Program-made: the position numbers and the translations under genes
In this document: positions 54,691 through 62,800 of the stretch, piece after piece
How the letters are laid out: every line of letters begins with the position of its first letter
Numbering within the stretch: the stretch's first letter is position 1
The notes under the pieces: generated by a model
What the model was told of the DNA's origin: nothing
Databases searched by the model: none
What the model saw: only the letters and a program-made list of their open reading frames with translations
NCBI RefSeq assembly: GCF_030549525.1
Contig: NZ_CP130831.1
Location: 1,017,501 to 1,081,500, forward strand
Source: Stenotrophomonas sp. 704A1
GTDB taxonomy: Bacteria; Pseudomonadota; Gammaproteobacteria; Xanthomonadales; Xanthomonadaceae
Length of the DNA stretch: 64,000 bases
Direction of reading: 5' to 3'

Positions 54691-55550
54691 TGACACGCAC
54701 ATGCTTCTTCGACTTGAAGCGGGTGGTGCCGTGACGGGCGTCGTAATCACTGCACAGCGCCGCCGCAGGATCGCCGGGGCGGCAGCCGGTCCACGCGATG
54801 CACTCCATGTAATCGCGCAGGTAAGCGTTCCCGGCTTTGTCCAGCAGGGCGCGCCGTTGCTGGCGCTTCAGATACAGGTCACGGCGTTTGCCGGCATCCT
54901 GATAGGGCTTGACGCTTTCCCATTCAAACGCACGGTCTTGGGCCACCTTGCGTAGGGGGACTGCGCGGTTCAGCGCCGCAACCAGCGGAGTACGCATCCG
55001 GTTGACGCTGGCCTTGCTCAACGGCCCGGCGGCTGGCGGCCAGCCGCGCTTGCTCGGGAGAGGCGTTAGCTCACCACGCTTCACGCGTTCGCGCCAAGCT
55101 TCCAGATCATCCTGGTGCAGCTTCGCTAAACGGATCTTCCCTAGCGGATCACCGTAGACCGTCCGCTCAACCGGCGCTCTGTGTCTGCGGCTGCATCCTT
55201 GCGGCCTTTGCTGCGCAGCCAAGTGACATAGACCCGGCAAGCGTCGGCCACGCTGTCCTTGACCACTTCTGACGGCGCTCCCTGCTCGGCCGTTTCGGTC
55301 AGCAGCTTGCGGGCTTGCGTGCGAGCTGCTTCGGTAGTGACACCCGGCCACTTCCTAGTGCACGGATATTGTTCCTATGCCATTGCACGTTCCTGGACTT
55401 CACGCCGGATGGCTGGACACGCAGAAACAACTGCGGAACTGCCACATCCCACAGTCGATAGGGTTCGGATTCGGGCTTCAGGGCCGTAACGATGGCCGGG
55501 GCAGCTTCTTTGCGAGCTTCACTACGCCTCCGTAACAGCTCCTATAACAG
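54691..55550 (-). pseudogene. Tyrosine integrase, frameshifted and truncated
   Basis: Integrase-like sequence spread over three frames: near the 5' end, PESEPYRLWDVAVPQLFLRVQPSG (arm-binding type); then SVADACRVYVTWLRSKGRKDAAADTE; then VYGDPLGKIRLAKLHQDDLEAWRERV...YLRDYMECIAWTGCRPGD (core domain and start of the catalytic domain with Arg). The HxxR and Tyr motifs are gone. It lies against attR, as expected for the island's original integrase. Confidence 0.75.
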
Positions 55551-55562
55551 CAATTTGGATTA

Positions 55563-55610
55563 GCCTTCACACGGCAAGGGGCAAAGGTTCGATCCCCGTA
55601 CCGCCCACCA
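55563..55610 (+). repeat. attR: partial tRNA-Val copy
   Basis: 48 nt matching the tRNA-Val 3' part at 45 of 48 positions (48331-48378). Two of the three differences fall in the T-arm and break its pairing, so this is not a functional tRNA; the 5' half is absent. It marks the right end of the island. Confidence 0.85.
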
Positions 55611-55694
55611 TGTTGCAGAACGAAAGAGGCTTCCAGCAATGGGGGCTTTCTGTTGCCTGCGATCCAGCAAGATCAGCTGGAAGCGCACACCGTT

Positions 55695-56258
55695 TCAGCC
55701 TTGTCCGTCCAGCAGTTCGCGCGCGATCATCGCTGTTCCATCCAGCAGGTCATGGCCGCTGCCGGCCTGCACCACCACGCCCAGCAGGCTGCGGCCCACC
55801 TCAAGGTTGCCCGCGCTGAGTTCCATCTCACCTTCAAAGCACAGATCGGCCAACCACTCGTGGGCCTGCTGCAACCCGCGTTTGCGGGTACGGCGGAACT
55901 CTGCGAGCAGCTTGTCGCGGCCGGCCTCATGCTGGCCATCGGCGAGCAGGCCGATGGCGCCGCCATGGGCCGCGCGCCAGTAGCGGGGCAGCGGTCGGCC
56001 GTTCGCGTCCACCGCCTCGGCTGCAAACTGTGCACAGTACATCTCGTAGCGTTTGCCGGTGGTGCTGGCGGGCACGATGCCGGCCTCGGCCAGCAGGCGT
56101 TCGGCTTCATCCAGTTTGCTGAATTTCAAGCGCAACAGCGCAGGGCGGCTCAGTTGTTGTGCCAGCGCCTGCTGGTTGGCGGCGAACCAGACGTTCCAGC
56201 CCACGGTTGCGCGGCCTTCCAGTGCGGCCTTGAAGTACTCCAGGTGTTCGGCGTCCAT
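55695..56258 (-). CDS. Conserved hypothetical protein, helical
   Basis: 187 residues from ATG 56258, with AGGAG just upstream (an earlier frame to 56303 lacks support). Leu/Ala-rich alpha-helical protein opening MDAEHLEYFKAALEGRATVGWNVWF, with no signal peptide, membrane segment or recognised motif. The coding pattern is good. It stands as a single gene after the island's right end. Confidence 0.65.
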   Translation of the reverse strand: MDAEHLEYFKAALEGRATVGWNVWFAANQQALAQQLSRPALLRLKFSKLDEAERLLAEAGIVPASTTGKRYEMYCAQFAAEAVDANGRPLPRYWRAAHGGAIGLLADGQHEAGRDKLLAEFRRTRKRGLQQAHEWLADLCFEGEMELSAGNLEVGRSLLGVVVQAGSGHDLLDGTAMIARELLDGQG

Positions 56259-56311
56259 TGCGGTCTCCTGCGCTCCCTGCGCGATTGTAGCGGCACCGCC
56301 CATGCCGCCGA

Positions 56312-56512
56312 TCAGGCTGCGCTGCCCGCCAGGCAGTGATGCGCCTCGCGTACCAGTTGCCGCGCTGCCAGGATCAGGCCATCGGTGTGGAAGGCGCCCA
56401 GCTGCTCATCCGGGCCGCTGTCCACCCGCGCGCGTTCGGCGGCGTGCAGGAGATCAAGCAGCACGGCGAGTGGCACCGAGCGTGCGTGCGGCGCAGCGCT
56501 GTCCGTCTGCAT
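56312..56512 (-). CDS. Small hypothetical protein (66 aa), overlapping pair member
   Basis: Counted from ATG 56512 (MQTDSAAPHARSVPLAVLLDLLHAAERARV...ILAARQLVREAHHCL). Overlaps the upstream 76-residue frame by 59 bp, in a different phase. Helical, cytoplasmic. No family recognised; the codon pattern suggests a real gene, but both starts are uncertain. Confidence 0.45.
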   Translation of the reverse strand: MQTDSAAPHARSVPLAVLLDLLHAAERARVDSGPDEQLGAFHTDGLILAARQLVREAHHCLAGSAA

Positions 56513-56684
56513 CGTCTGCTTGCCGGATGGCATTGAGGCAGGCGAAGAACCGGGCCGGCGGCACGGGGGGATGCTGGTCGCGCAATGCGCACTCGATCTC
56601 GCGTGCGAGGTCTTCAGGCACGTCGGTGGCGATGTCGCCAATCAGTGCGTGCAGGTGGGGATGGATGGAGGTGCGGTTGGTCAT
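56454..56684 (-). CDS. Small hypothetical protein (76 aa), overlapping pair member
   Basis: From ATG 56684: MTNRTSIHPHLHALIGDIATDVPEDLAREIECALRD and so on. Helical, acidic, no motif recognised. A longer frame to 57119 runs through low-quality sequence and is rejected. It overlaps the downstream 66-residue frame, so the two are probably coupled. The region 56685-57249 upstream holds no gene I can support. Confidence 0.5.
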   Translation of the reverse strand: MTNRTSIHPHLHALIGDIATDVPEDLAREIECALRDQHPPVPPARFFACLNAIRQADDADGQRCAARTLGATRRAA

Positions 56685-57249
56685 GGCGAAACCCTCACTG
56701 GCGTAGGGCCACCTTGCGGAGTGAAGGTGGCGGACGGTGCGGGTTGGCGTACCAAGGCTGAAAAGCTCACAGGGAGAAAAGGCCTGGCGGATCTTGCGAT
56801 CCCCACGCACCGCCCGCCATGCAAGGCAGCCGGTGCATTCTCTTTGCTGCGATCGATATCGCAACATCCTGTGAGCCTGTTCATTTATTCGAGACGCCAA
56901 TCCCGGCCAAGGCAACCTGCCTCGGCGAGGCGATCTTCGATTCGTGCAAACACGGAAGTCAGTGAGGAACGTTGCAACAATGTCCTGCAGGAGCCGGCGT
57001 TTCCGGATCTGTGCAGCCCACCACTCTCTCCATGTGCGCCCCATCGTCCATGGCGCACTCCGCTGCCCGCACCTGAACCGGACTGTGCCGCTCGACGGTC
57101 GCCTCGGAGTGGCAATCACGTCATCCGGCGCGTGACCCCGTCGAATGTGCCGTCAATGAGAGCAGGCGTTCCATTCCTGCGCTGTCCCACCGGCCCGGGC
57201 AGGCGTAGTCTCGGCCCGTTGCCGTGCCCATCCGCCCTGGAGTGCCACC

Positions 57250-57630
57250 ATGCCGCTCGCCCGTATCGATCTTCGCAAAGGTAAATCCGCCGACTACCTG
57301 CACCGCGTCGGCGAAACGATCTACCAGGCCATGCGCGCGGTGGGCGTGCCGGAAAATGATCGCTTCCAGATCTTCCAGGAACACGCGCCCGGCACGCTGA
57401 TCTACGACCCCGGCTATCTGGGCGTGGACCGCAGCGACGACTTCATCTGCATCCAGATCACCTGGAACGAAGGGCGCACGCTGGAGCAGAAAAAAGCGTT
57501 GTACCTGGGCATTGCTGAGGGCCTGCACGCGGCAGTGGGCATCCGCCGCGAGGATGTGTTCATCAACCTGGTGGAAGTGAAGAAGGAAAACTGGTCGTTC
57601 GGGAACGGGCAGGCGCAGTATGTGCGTTGA
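57250..57630 (+). CDS. Tautomerase-family protein
   Basis: 126 residues beginning MPLARIDLRKGKS, so after Met removal Pro1 is the N-terminal catalytic proline of the tautomerase superfamily. The rest (YLHRVGETIYQAMRAVGVPENDRFQIFQEH...IQITWNEGRTLEQKKALYLGIAEGL) fits the malonate semialdehyde decarboxylase-like/tautomerase_3 type. Single gene. Physiological substrate unknown. Confidence 0.82.
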   Translation: MPLARIDLRKGKSADYLHRVGETIYQAMRAVGVPENDRFQIFQEHAPGTLIYDPGYLGVDRSDDFICIQITWNEGRTLEQKKALYLGIAEGLHAAVGIRREDVFINLVEVKKENWSFGNGQAQYVR

Positions 57631-57754
57631 TGTGCACCGGGTACCCGCGCATGGCGTGGATCCCGCGGCTGGCGCTGGCCCCTGCGTCACCGTGTCGCAG
57701 GCAGTAAACCCTGGACGGGGTCCAAGGTTGGCTGCGGGCCCGTAGAATGGCCCC

Positions 57755-58201
57755 GTGCGTCACTCTGTCCTCCATCGCCGGTTCCAGGCCCTGGCATGGC
57801 TTGCCATGCTGCTGGTGCTGCTCGCCCCGCTGGTGAGCCGTGGTTTGGCGCATGGCCACGTTGCGGCTGCCGCGCCGGCGGTGGCGATGGATCACGCGAT
57901 GCACGCAGAGCATGCGCAGCACGCGATGGAAGGGCATCACGACCATCACGCGATGGCGATGCCGCACGGCGAGGCCGCAAAGAAGCCGCCTGGCGATCCA
58001 CATGCCGAGCATGAAATGGGCGTGGACTGCGAGTACTGCCTGATCGCGGCGCGATTGATCACCCTGCTGGTGGCGGCGTTGCTGCTGCTGGTGCCCTTGG
58101 TGCCGATGTGCAGGGAGCGGTTGGGTGCGGTGCTGGCGTTGCCTGCGCGCCTTGCTGGAACCCTGGGCGCGCGTGGACCGCCGCGGGCGTTCGCTGGCTG
58201 A
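57755..58201 (+). CDS. DUF2946-like membrane protein with His/Met-rich loop
   Basis: 148 residues from GTG 57755. An N-terminal membrane helix (FQALAWLAMLLVLLAPLV) and a second one (LITLLVAALLLLVPLVPM) flank a periplasmic loop packed with His, Met and a CEYC pair (MDHAMHAEHAQHAMEGHHDHHAMAM), a likely divalent or copper metal-binding site. Such DUF2946 proteins often precede TonB receptors, as here. Metal handling is inferred from composition and neighbours. Confidence 0.7.
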   Translation: MRHSVLHRRFQALAWLAMLLVLLAPLVSRGLAHGHVAAAAPAVAMDHAMHAEHAQHAMEGHHDHHAMAMPHGEAAKKPPGDPHAEHEMGVDCEYCLIAARLITLLVAALLLLVPLVPMCRERLGAVLALPARLAGTLGARGPPRAFAG

Positions 58202-58216
58202 GCCGCGCACGCGAAC

Positions 58217-58318
58217 GCCGCCGGGCATGGCCCGGCGCAACCGATCTGATTGAAGCTGCTGGGCATGGCCCGGCGTTGTCGAGCTGATTGAAGCCGCCGG
58301 GCATGGCCCGGTGCACCC
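58217..58318. repeat. Three SMAG/REP palindromes before the TonB receptor
   Basis: GCCGCCGGGCATGGCCCGGCGC-type units at about 58217-58240, 58257-58277 and 58290-58312, decaying in sequence. Stems GCCGGGC/GCCCGGC. They fill the gap between the DUF2946 gene and the receptor. Confidence 0.8.
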
Positions 58319-58377
58319 GCGTGCGACCTTCTTTCTGCTGCTCCTGTTGATGGGGCGGCATTGCATGCCGTGGAAAC

Positions 58378-60513
58378 ATGAAAACGAATCCGAATGTCGT
58401 TGCCCTGCGCTGGGCGACGCTGCCGGCGCTGTGCGCCTGCGCCCTGTACACCGCACCGGCCCGCGCCGATGCGGCAGACCCCACCACCCTGGACACCGTG
58501 CGCGTGGTCGATACCCGCCATGGCGAACTGTCGGCCGTGCCCAGCGCGGGCTCGGCCCTTGGCCTGAGCGTGCTGCAGACGCCGGCCGCGCTCACCGTCA
58601 TCGACCGCGAGCAACTGCAACAGCGCGGCGACAGCAGCCTCAACGATGCGATCAGCCGTGCGGGTGCGATCAGTGCGATGCCGCACCCGGGCAACGGCCT
58701 GAGTGCGCTGTCCAGCCGCGGCTTCACCGACGGTGCTTCGGTCATGCGCCTGTACGACGGGCTGCGCCAGTACGGCGGCGTGGGCATCACCTTCCCGTTC
58801 GATACCTGGTCGATCGATCGCATTGAAGTGTTGCGCGGACCGGCGTCGGTGATCCATGGCGATGGTGCGATCGGCGGCGTGATCAACATCGTGCCGAAGA
58901 AGCCTTCGCGCGGTGCGATCGACAACGAGATCAGCGTAACCGTGGGCAGTGAGGACACCGCGCGCCTGGGCGTCGGCAGTGGCGGCGCACTGACCCCCGA
59001 GCTGGCCTACCGGCTGGATGTGAGTGGCAACTACAGCGGTGGCTGGGTGGATCGCGGGCGTAACAGTGACGCGACATTCTCCGGTGCGTTGCTGTGGCAG
59101 CCGCGCGCGGACCTGCAGCTGACCCTCACCCATGCGCAGGGCTACCAGCAGCCGATGCGCTACTTCGGCACGCCGCTGGTGGAGGGCCGCCAGCTGGACG
59201 CGCTGCGCCACCGCAACTACAACGTGGCCGACAGCGTGATCCGCTTCCGTGACCGCTGGACCCAGCTCGATGCGCTGTGGACGCCGACCGCGAACGTGGA
59301 ATGGCGCACGCGCCTCTACCAGATCGACAGCCAGCGCGATTGGCGCAATGCCGAGGCCTATGTCTACAACCGCGCTACCGGCTTGATCGATCGCTCGGGA
59401 AACACCGAGATCACTCACAACCAGGACCAGACCGGGCTGACCTCGACGCTGCGTGTGCAGGGGCAGGTAGGCGGGCTGGCCAACAGCTTCGCGGTGGGCC
59501 TGGATGCCAACCGCGCGCACTTCAGGCACACCAACAACACCTATGCCGGCAGCTCTGGCCCGGTCGATCCGTTTGACCCTGTGCCGGGCCAGTTCGTCAG
59601 CGATGCGCCGAATCTGCCGCGCTACCGCAACGGTGCCGAGCAGTACGCACTGTTCGTGGAGGACCGGTTGGCGCTGAGCGAGCGCTGGTCGGTACTGGGC
59701 GGCCTGCGCCACGATCGCGCGCGCATCGATCGCACCGATCTGATCAGCGGTGCGGCGGCGTTCTCGAAGACCTACAGCAGCACCGGCTGGCGCGCGGGTA
59801 CGGTGTTTGCGTTGCGCCCGACGTTGAGCCTGTACGCACAGTACGCGCAGGCGGCCGACCCGGTCAGTGGCCTGTTGATGATCAGCCCGGCCAACGGTGC
59901 CTTCGATCTGGCCAAGGGGCGGCAGATCGAGGTGGGCGTGAAGCAGGCCTTTGACGGTGGCGAGTGGACGCTGGCGGCGTACCGGATCCGCAAGACCGGG
60001 CTGCTCAGCCGCGACCCGCTGGTGCCGGATCGTCGGGTGCAGGTGGGCGCGCAGACCTCGCGCGGTATTGAAGCCTCGTTGAACTGGACCTTCGCGCCGC
60101 AGTGGTCGCTCGATGCCAATGCCACGGTGTTGAAGGCGGAATTCGAGGACTTCCTGGAAACCACCGGTTCGCCGGCGGTGCTGGTCTCGCGCGACGGCAA
60201 CGTGCCGCCGAACGTGGCCGAGCGGCTGGCCAGTGCGTGGTTGAGCTGGCAGTTCCTGCCCGACTGGAGCGCGGCCGCAGGTGTTCGCTATGTCGGCAAG
60301 CGCTACGCCGACAACGGCAACACCTTGGAGCTGCCGGGCTACAGCACCACCGACCTGGCGCTGAGCTGGCAGGCGGCACCGCGCACGCGGGTGAGCGCAC
60401 GCCTGTTCAACGTGTTAGACAAGGCGTACTACGCGACGGCGTACTACACCAGCACGCAGTGGCTGCTGGGCGCGGACCGCCGCGTCGAGTTCACTGTCGA
60501 CCACCGCTTCTGA
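58378..60513 (+). CDS. TonB-dependent siderophore-type outer-membrane receptor
   Basis: 711 residues: signal peptide (to about ARADA), TonB-box region (DTVRVV), plug domain (TPAALTVIDREQLQQRGDSSLNDAIS...DRIEVLRGPASVIHGDGAIGGVINIVPKKP) and a 22-strand barrel ending VDHRF with terminal Phe. The plug resembles ferric-siderophore/hydroxamate receptors. Followed 11 bp later by a PepSY protein, a common partner. No clear Fur box was seen upstream, so iron control is not shown; copper or another metal chelate is possible. Confidence 0.9.
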   Translation: MKTNPNVVALRWATLPALCACALYTAPARADAADPTTLDTVRVVDTRHGELSAVPSAGSALGLSVLQTPAALTVIDREQLQQRGDSSLNDAISRAGAISAMPHPGNGLSALSSRGFTDGASVMRLYDGLRQYGGVGITFPFDTWSIDRIEVLRGPASVIHGDGAIGGVINIVPKKPSRGAIDNEISVTVGSEDTARLGVGSGGALTPELAYRLDVSGNYSGGWVDRGRNSDATFSGALLWQPRADLQLTLTHAQGYQQPMRYFGTPLVEGRQLDALRHRNYNVADSVIRFRDRWTQLDALWTPTANVEWRTRLYQIDSQRDWRNAEAYVYNRATGLIDRSGNTEITHNQDQTGLTSTLRVQGQVGGLANSFAVGLDANRAHFRHTNNTYAGSSGPVDPFDPVPGQFVSDAPNLPRYRNGAEQYALFVEDRLALSERWSVLGGLRHDRARIDRTDLISGAAAFSKTYSSTGWRAGTVFALRPTLSLYAQYAQAADPVSGLLMISPANGAFDLAKGRQIEVGVKQAFDGGEWTLAAYRIRKTGLLSRDPLVPDRRVQVGAQTSRGIEASLNWTFAPQWSLDANATVLKAEFEDFLETTGSPAVLVSRDGNVPPNVAERLASAWLSWQFLPDWSAAAGVRYVGKRYADNGNTLELPGYSTTDLALSWQAAPRTRVSARLFNVLDKAYYATAYYTSTQWLLGADRRVEFTVDHRF

Positions 60514-60524
60514 GGGGGCCGGCC

Positions 60525-62030
60525 ATGTCGCTGCGATCCACCGCCAAGCGCTGGACGTATCTGGTGCACCGTTGGCTGGGCATTTGTGGCTGCCTGCTGA
60601 TGCTGCTGTGGTTTGCCAGTGGCATGGTGATGCTGTTCGTCGGCTACCCGAAGCTGACGCCGGGCGAGCGGCTGGCAGCGTTGCCGGTGCTGGACGGCAC
60701 GCACGCCGTGCTCGGGCTGTCGGCGCTGCCAGCGGCGGTGCAGGCTGAGCCGGAAAGCGTGGCGCTGACCACGCTGCGCGGTGAGCCGGCCTACGTGGTG
60801 CGCAGTGGCGGCAACGTGGGCGCCTGGTCTGCGCGCACCGGCCAGGCCCTGTTGCCGGTGTCGGCACAGCGCGCCGAGGCTGCCGCGGCGCAGTACGCTG
60901 GGGGACAGGCCTTCGTCGGGGCGATGCGCGTCGATGAGGATCGCTGGACGCATTCGCGCGCACTGGACGCGCACCGACCACTGTACAAGGTGGAAGTGGG
61001 CGGCCCGCAGCCAGGCAGTCTGTACGTGTCCTCGCGCACCGGCGAAGTGGTGCTGGACGCGCCGTACCGCCAGCAGCGCTGGAACTACGTCGGCGCGTGG
61101 CTGCATTGGCTGTACTTCCTGCGCATGCAGTCGGTGGACCCGGTGTGGACGTGGGTGGTGATCGTGCTGTCCGGGCTGTGCACGGTTGTGGCCATCAGCG
61201 GCATCGTGGTGGGCGTGTGGCGCTGGCGCTTCCGTGGTCGCTACCGGTCCGGCGCGAAGACGCCGTATGCCGAACCGTGGATGCGCTGGCACCACCTGAT
61301 CGGGCTGTTGGCGTCCGCCTTCGTTCTCACCTGGATATTCAGCGGGTTGATGTCGATGAACCCGCTGCAGGTGTTCAGCAGCACCGCGGGCGCAGTGGAT
61401 ACCGCGCGCTATCGCGGTGCGGCAGTGGCGCTGGATTCTGCGATGGCACGGCCGCAGGCGTTGCTTGCCGCAGCGTCCCGGGAAGGTGTCGTGCCGGTGG
61501 AAATCCAGTGGCGTCGCATCGGTGGCGAACTGTTCGCGGTGCTGCTGGACGGGCAGGGTGGTACGCGCATCGTTTCGCAGGCACAGGGGCAGCTGCATGT
61601 CGCCCGGGTGCTGCCCACCCCGTGGCTGCAGCAGCACGCGCAGGTGATGGGTAGGGGGCCGTTGCGTGCGTTCTCGATCCTGCACACGCCCGACGAGTAC
61701 TTCTACCCGCGTGCCCCCGAGGCGATGAACGGTGCAGCGGTGCGGCGCTTTCCGGTAGCTGTGGCGGACTTCGGCGATGCGCCCGCCACACGGGTTTATT
61801 TCGACCTGGCCACCGGTGATCCGCTGCTGACCCTGGGCCATCGCGAGCGGGTTGGCCGCTGGCTGTTCTACCTCCTGCACAGCTGGGACCTGCCGGGCAT
61901 GCTGCGCCAAGAGAACACGCGGCTGGGCGTGTTGCTGGTGTTGAGTGTGGCGGGTTCAGGCCTGTGTGCCACGGGCGTGGTGATCGGCTATCGTCGCCTG
62001 CGGATGAAGTTCCGGCGCCGTCGGCACTGA
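60525..62030 (+). CDS. PepSY-associated membrane protein
   Basis: 501 residues from ATG 60525. Four membrane helices: one at the N-terminus (LGICGCLLMLLWFASGMVMLF), a central pair (WTWVVIVLSGLCTVVAISGIVVGVW; LIGLLASAFVLTWIFSGLMSM) and one at the end (GVLLVLSVAGSGLCATGVVIGYRRL), with large periplasmic PepSY-type domains between. Family members sit beside siderophore receptors and may act as inner-membrane ferric reductases or chelate handlers. Cotranscribed with the receptor (11-bp gap). Confidence 0.85.
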   Translation: MSLRSTAKRWTYLVHRWLGICGCLLMLLWFASGMVMLFVGYPKLTPGERLAALPVLDGTHAVLGLSALPAAVQAEPESVALTTLRGEPAYVVRSGGNVGAWSARTGQALLPVSAQRAEAAAAQYAGGQAFVGAMRVDEDRWTHSRALDAHRPLYKVEVGGPQPGSLYVSSRTGEVVLDAPYRQQRWNYVGAWLHWLYFLRMQSVDPVWTWVVIVLSGLCTVVAISGIVVGVWRWRFRGRYRSGAKTPYAEPWMRWHHLIGLLASAFVLTWIFSGLMSMNPLQVFSSTAGAVDTARYRGAAVALDSAMARPQALLAAASREGVVPVEIQWRRIGGELFAVLLDGQGGTRIVSQAQGQLHVARVLPTPWLQQHAQVMGRGPLRAFSILHTPDEYFYPRAPEAMNGAAVRRFPVAVADFGDAPATRVYFDLATGDPLLTLGHRERVGRWLFYLLHSWDLPGMLRQENTRLGVLLVLSVAGSGLCATGVVIGYRRLRMKFRRRRH

Positions 62031-62103
62031 CGTCGGCTGCGATTTGTACACAGCACGGCTGGACTGCCGGTGAACCCCGCGGCACGCCCGCTTACGGAAG
62101 ACC

Positions 62104-62134
62104 ACGTTTGCCCGGCATCATGTCGGGCAAACGT
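62104..62134 (+). promoter_or_regulatory. Perfect 11-bp hairpin/palindrome just upstream of qnr
   Basis: ACGTTTGCCCG (62104-62114) and CGGGCAAACGT (62124-62134) are perfect complements around GCATCATGT, ending 3 bp before the chosen start of the pentapeptide gene. It could be an operator, an mRNA hairpin limiting translation, or a terminator stem for the PepSY gene (no U-run, so less likely). Confidence 0.6.
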
Positions 62135-62137
62135 GAC

Positions 62138-62797
62138 ATGGAATTCCCGATGTCCCCCACCGTTCACCGCAAGCTGCGCATTGCCGGCGACCTGTACACC
62201 GGCCAGAAAGTGGTCGACCAGCAGTTCCACGACTGCGACTTTTCCGGCGCCGACCTGACCGGCACCGAGTTCATCAACTGCAGCTTCTACAACGCTGACA
62301 GCCGCACCGGCTGCCGCTTCAACGGCGCCACGCTGAAGGAAGCCAGCTTCCGCGGCTGTGACATCAGCATGTGCCATTTCAACTTCATCAAGGCACTGGG
62401 CCTGGAAATCAGCGAGTGCCGCGCGCAGGGCGCGGATTTCAGCAACGCCAGCTTCATGAACCAGATCACCACGCGCAGCTGGTTCTGCAGTGCCTTCATC
62501 AAGAAGTCCAACCTGCGCTACGCCAACTTCTCGCGGGTGACGCTGGAAAAGTGCGAGCTGTGGGAGAACCGCTGGGACGGCGCCAACCTCAGCGGCGCCA
62601 GCTTTGCCGGTTCGGACCTGTCGGCGGGCCAGTTCGAGGGCATCGACTGGAGCAGTGCCAACTTCACCGACTGTGACCTGACCGGTTCGGAGCTGGGCGA
62701 TCTGGACCTGCGCGTGGTCAACCTGCGCGGGGCGCGGCTGGATGTGCAGCAGGTGGCATTGCTGATGCAGCGCATCGGCATCACCTTGGTGCCGTAG
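62138..62797 (+). CDS. Smqnr: Qnr pentapeptide-repeat protein (SmQnr), quinolone protection
   Basis: 219 residues from ATG 62138 (MEFPMSPTVH), the length of chromosomal SmQnr; a 215-residue start at 62150 has a better GGAA site. Built of A(D/N)LXX pentapeptide repeats (CDFSGADLTGTEFINCSFYNAD...) forming a right-handed beta-helix that mimics DNA and protects gyrase from quinolones. Key signatures shared with QnrB include FMNQITTRSWFCSAF, LEKCELWENRWDGA and CDLTGSELGDLDLRVVNL. S. maltophilia carries it as an intrinsic gene. No adjacent divergent regulator is visible. Confidence 0.95.
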   Translation: MEFPMSPTVHRKLRIAGDLYTGQKVVDQQFHDCDFSGADLTGTEFINCSFYNADSRTGCRFNGATLKEASFRGCDISMCHFNFIKALGLEISECRAQGADFSNASFMNQITTRSWFCSAFIKKSNLRYANFSRVTLEKCELWENRWDGANLSGASFAGSDLSAGQFEGIDWSSANFTDCDLTGSELGDLDLRVVNLRGARLDVQQVALLMQRIGITLVP

Positions 62798-62800
62798 GCA

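Larger units (their letters stand above)
48379..55562. mobile_element. Genomic island at tRNA-Val, integrase degraded
   Basis: A 7.2-kb block between the two tRNA-Val repeats. It carries six intact genes with no housekeeping role recognised: a DUF262/DUF1524 nuclease-like gene and a HEPN-motif gene on the minus strand, and four small-to-mid genes on the plus strand. Next to attR lie a frameshifted tyrosine integrase and a nuclease-gene fragment. The island therefore looks fixed. The cargo resembles a defence or conflict module (inference from families and location). Confidence 0.85.

Noticed and set aside
55563..55610. A second tRNA-Val gene
   Set aside because: Only the 3' half is present and T-arm pairing is broken; it is the attR copy.
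56685..57249. Genes in the 565-bp gap before the tautomerase
   Set aside because: Frames on both strands are low-quality shadows without recognisable starts or motifs; nothing supported.
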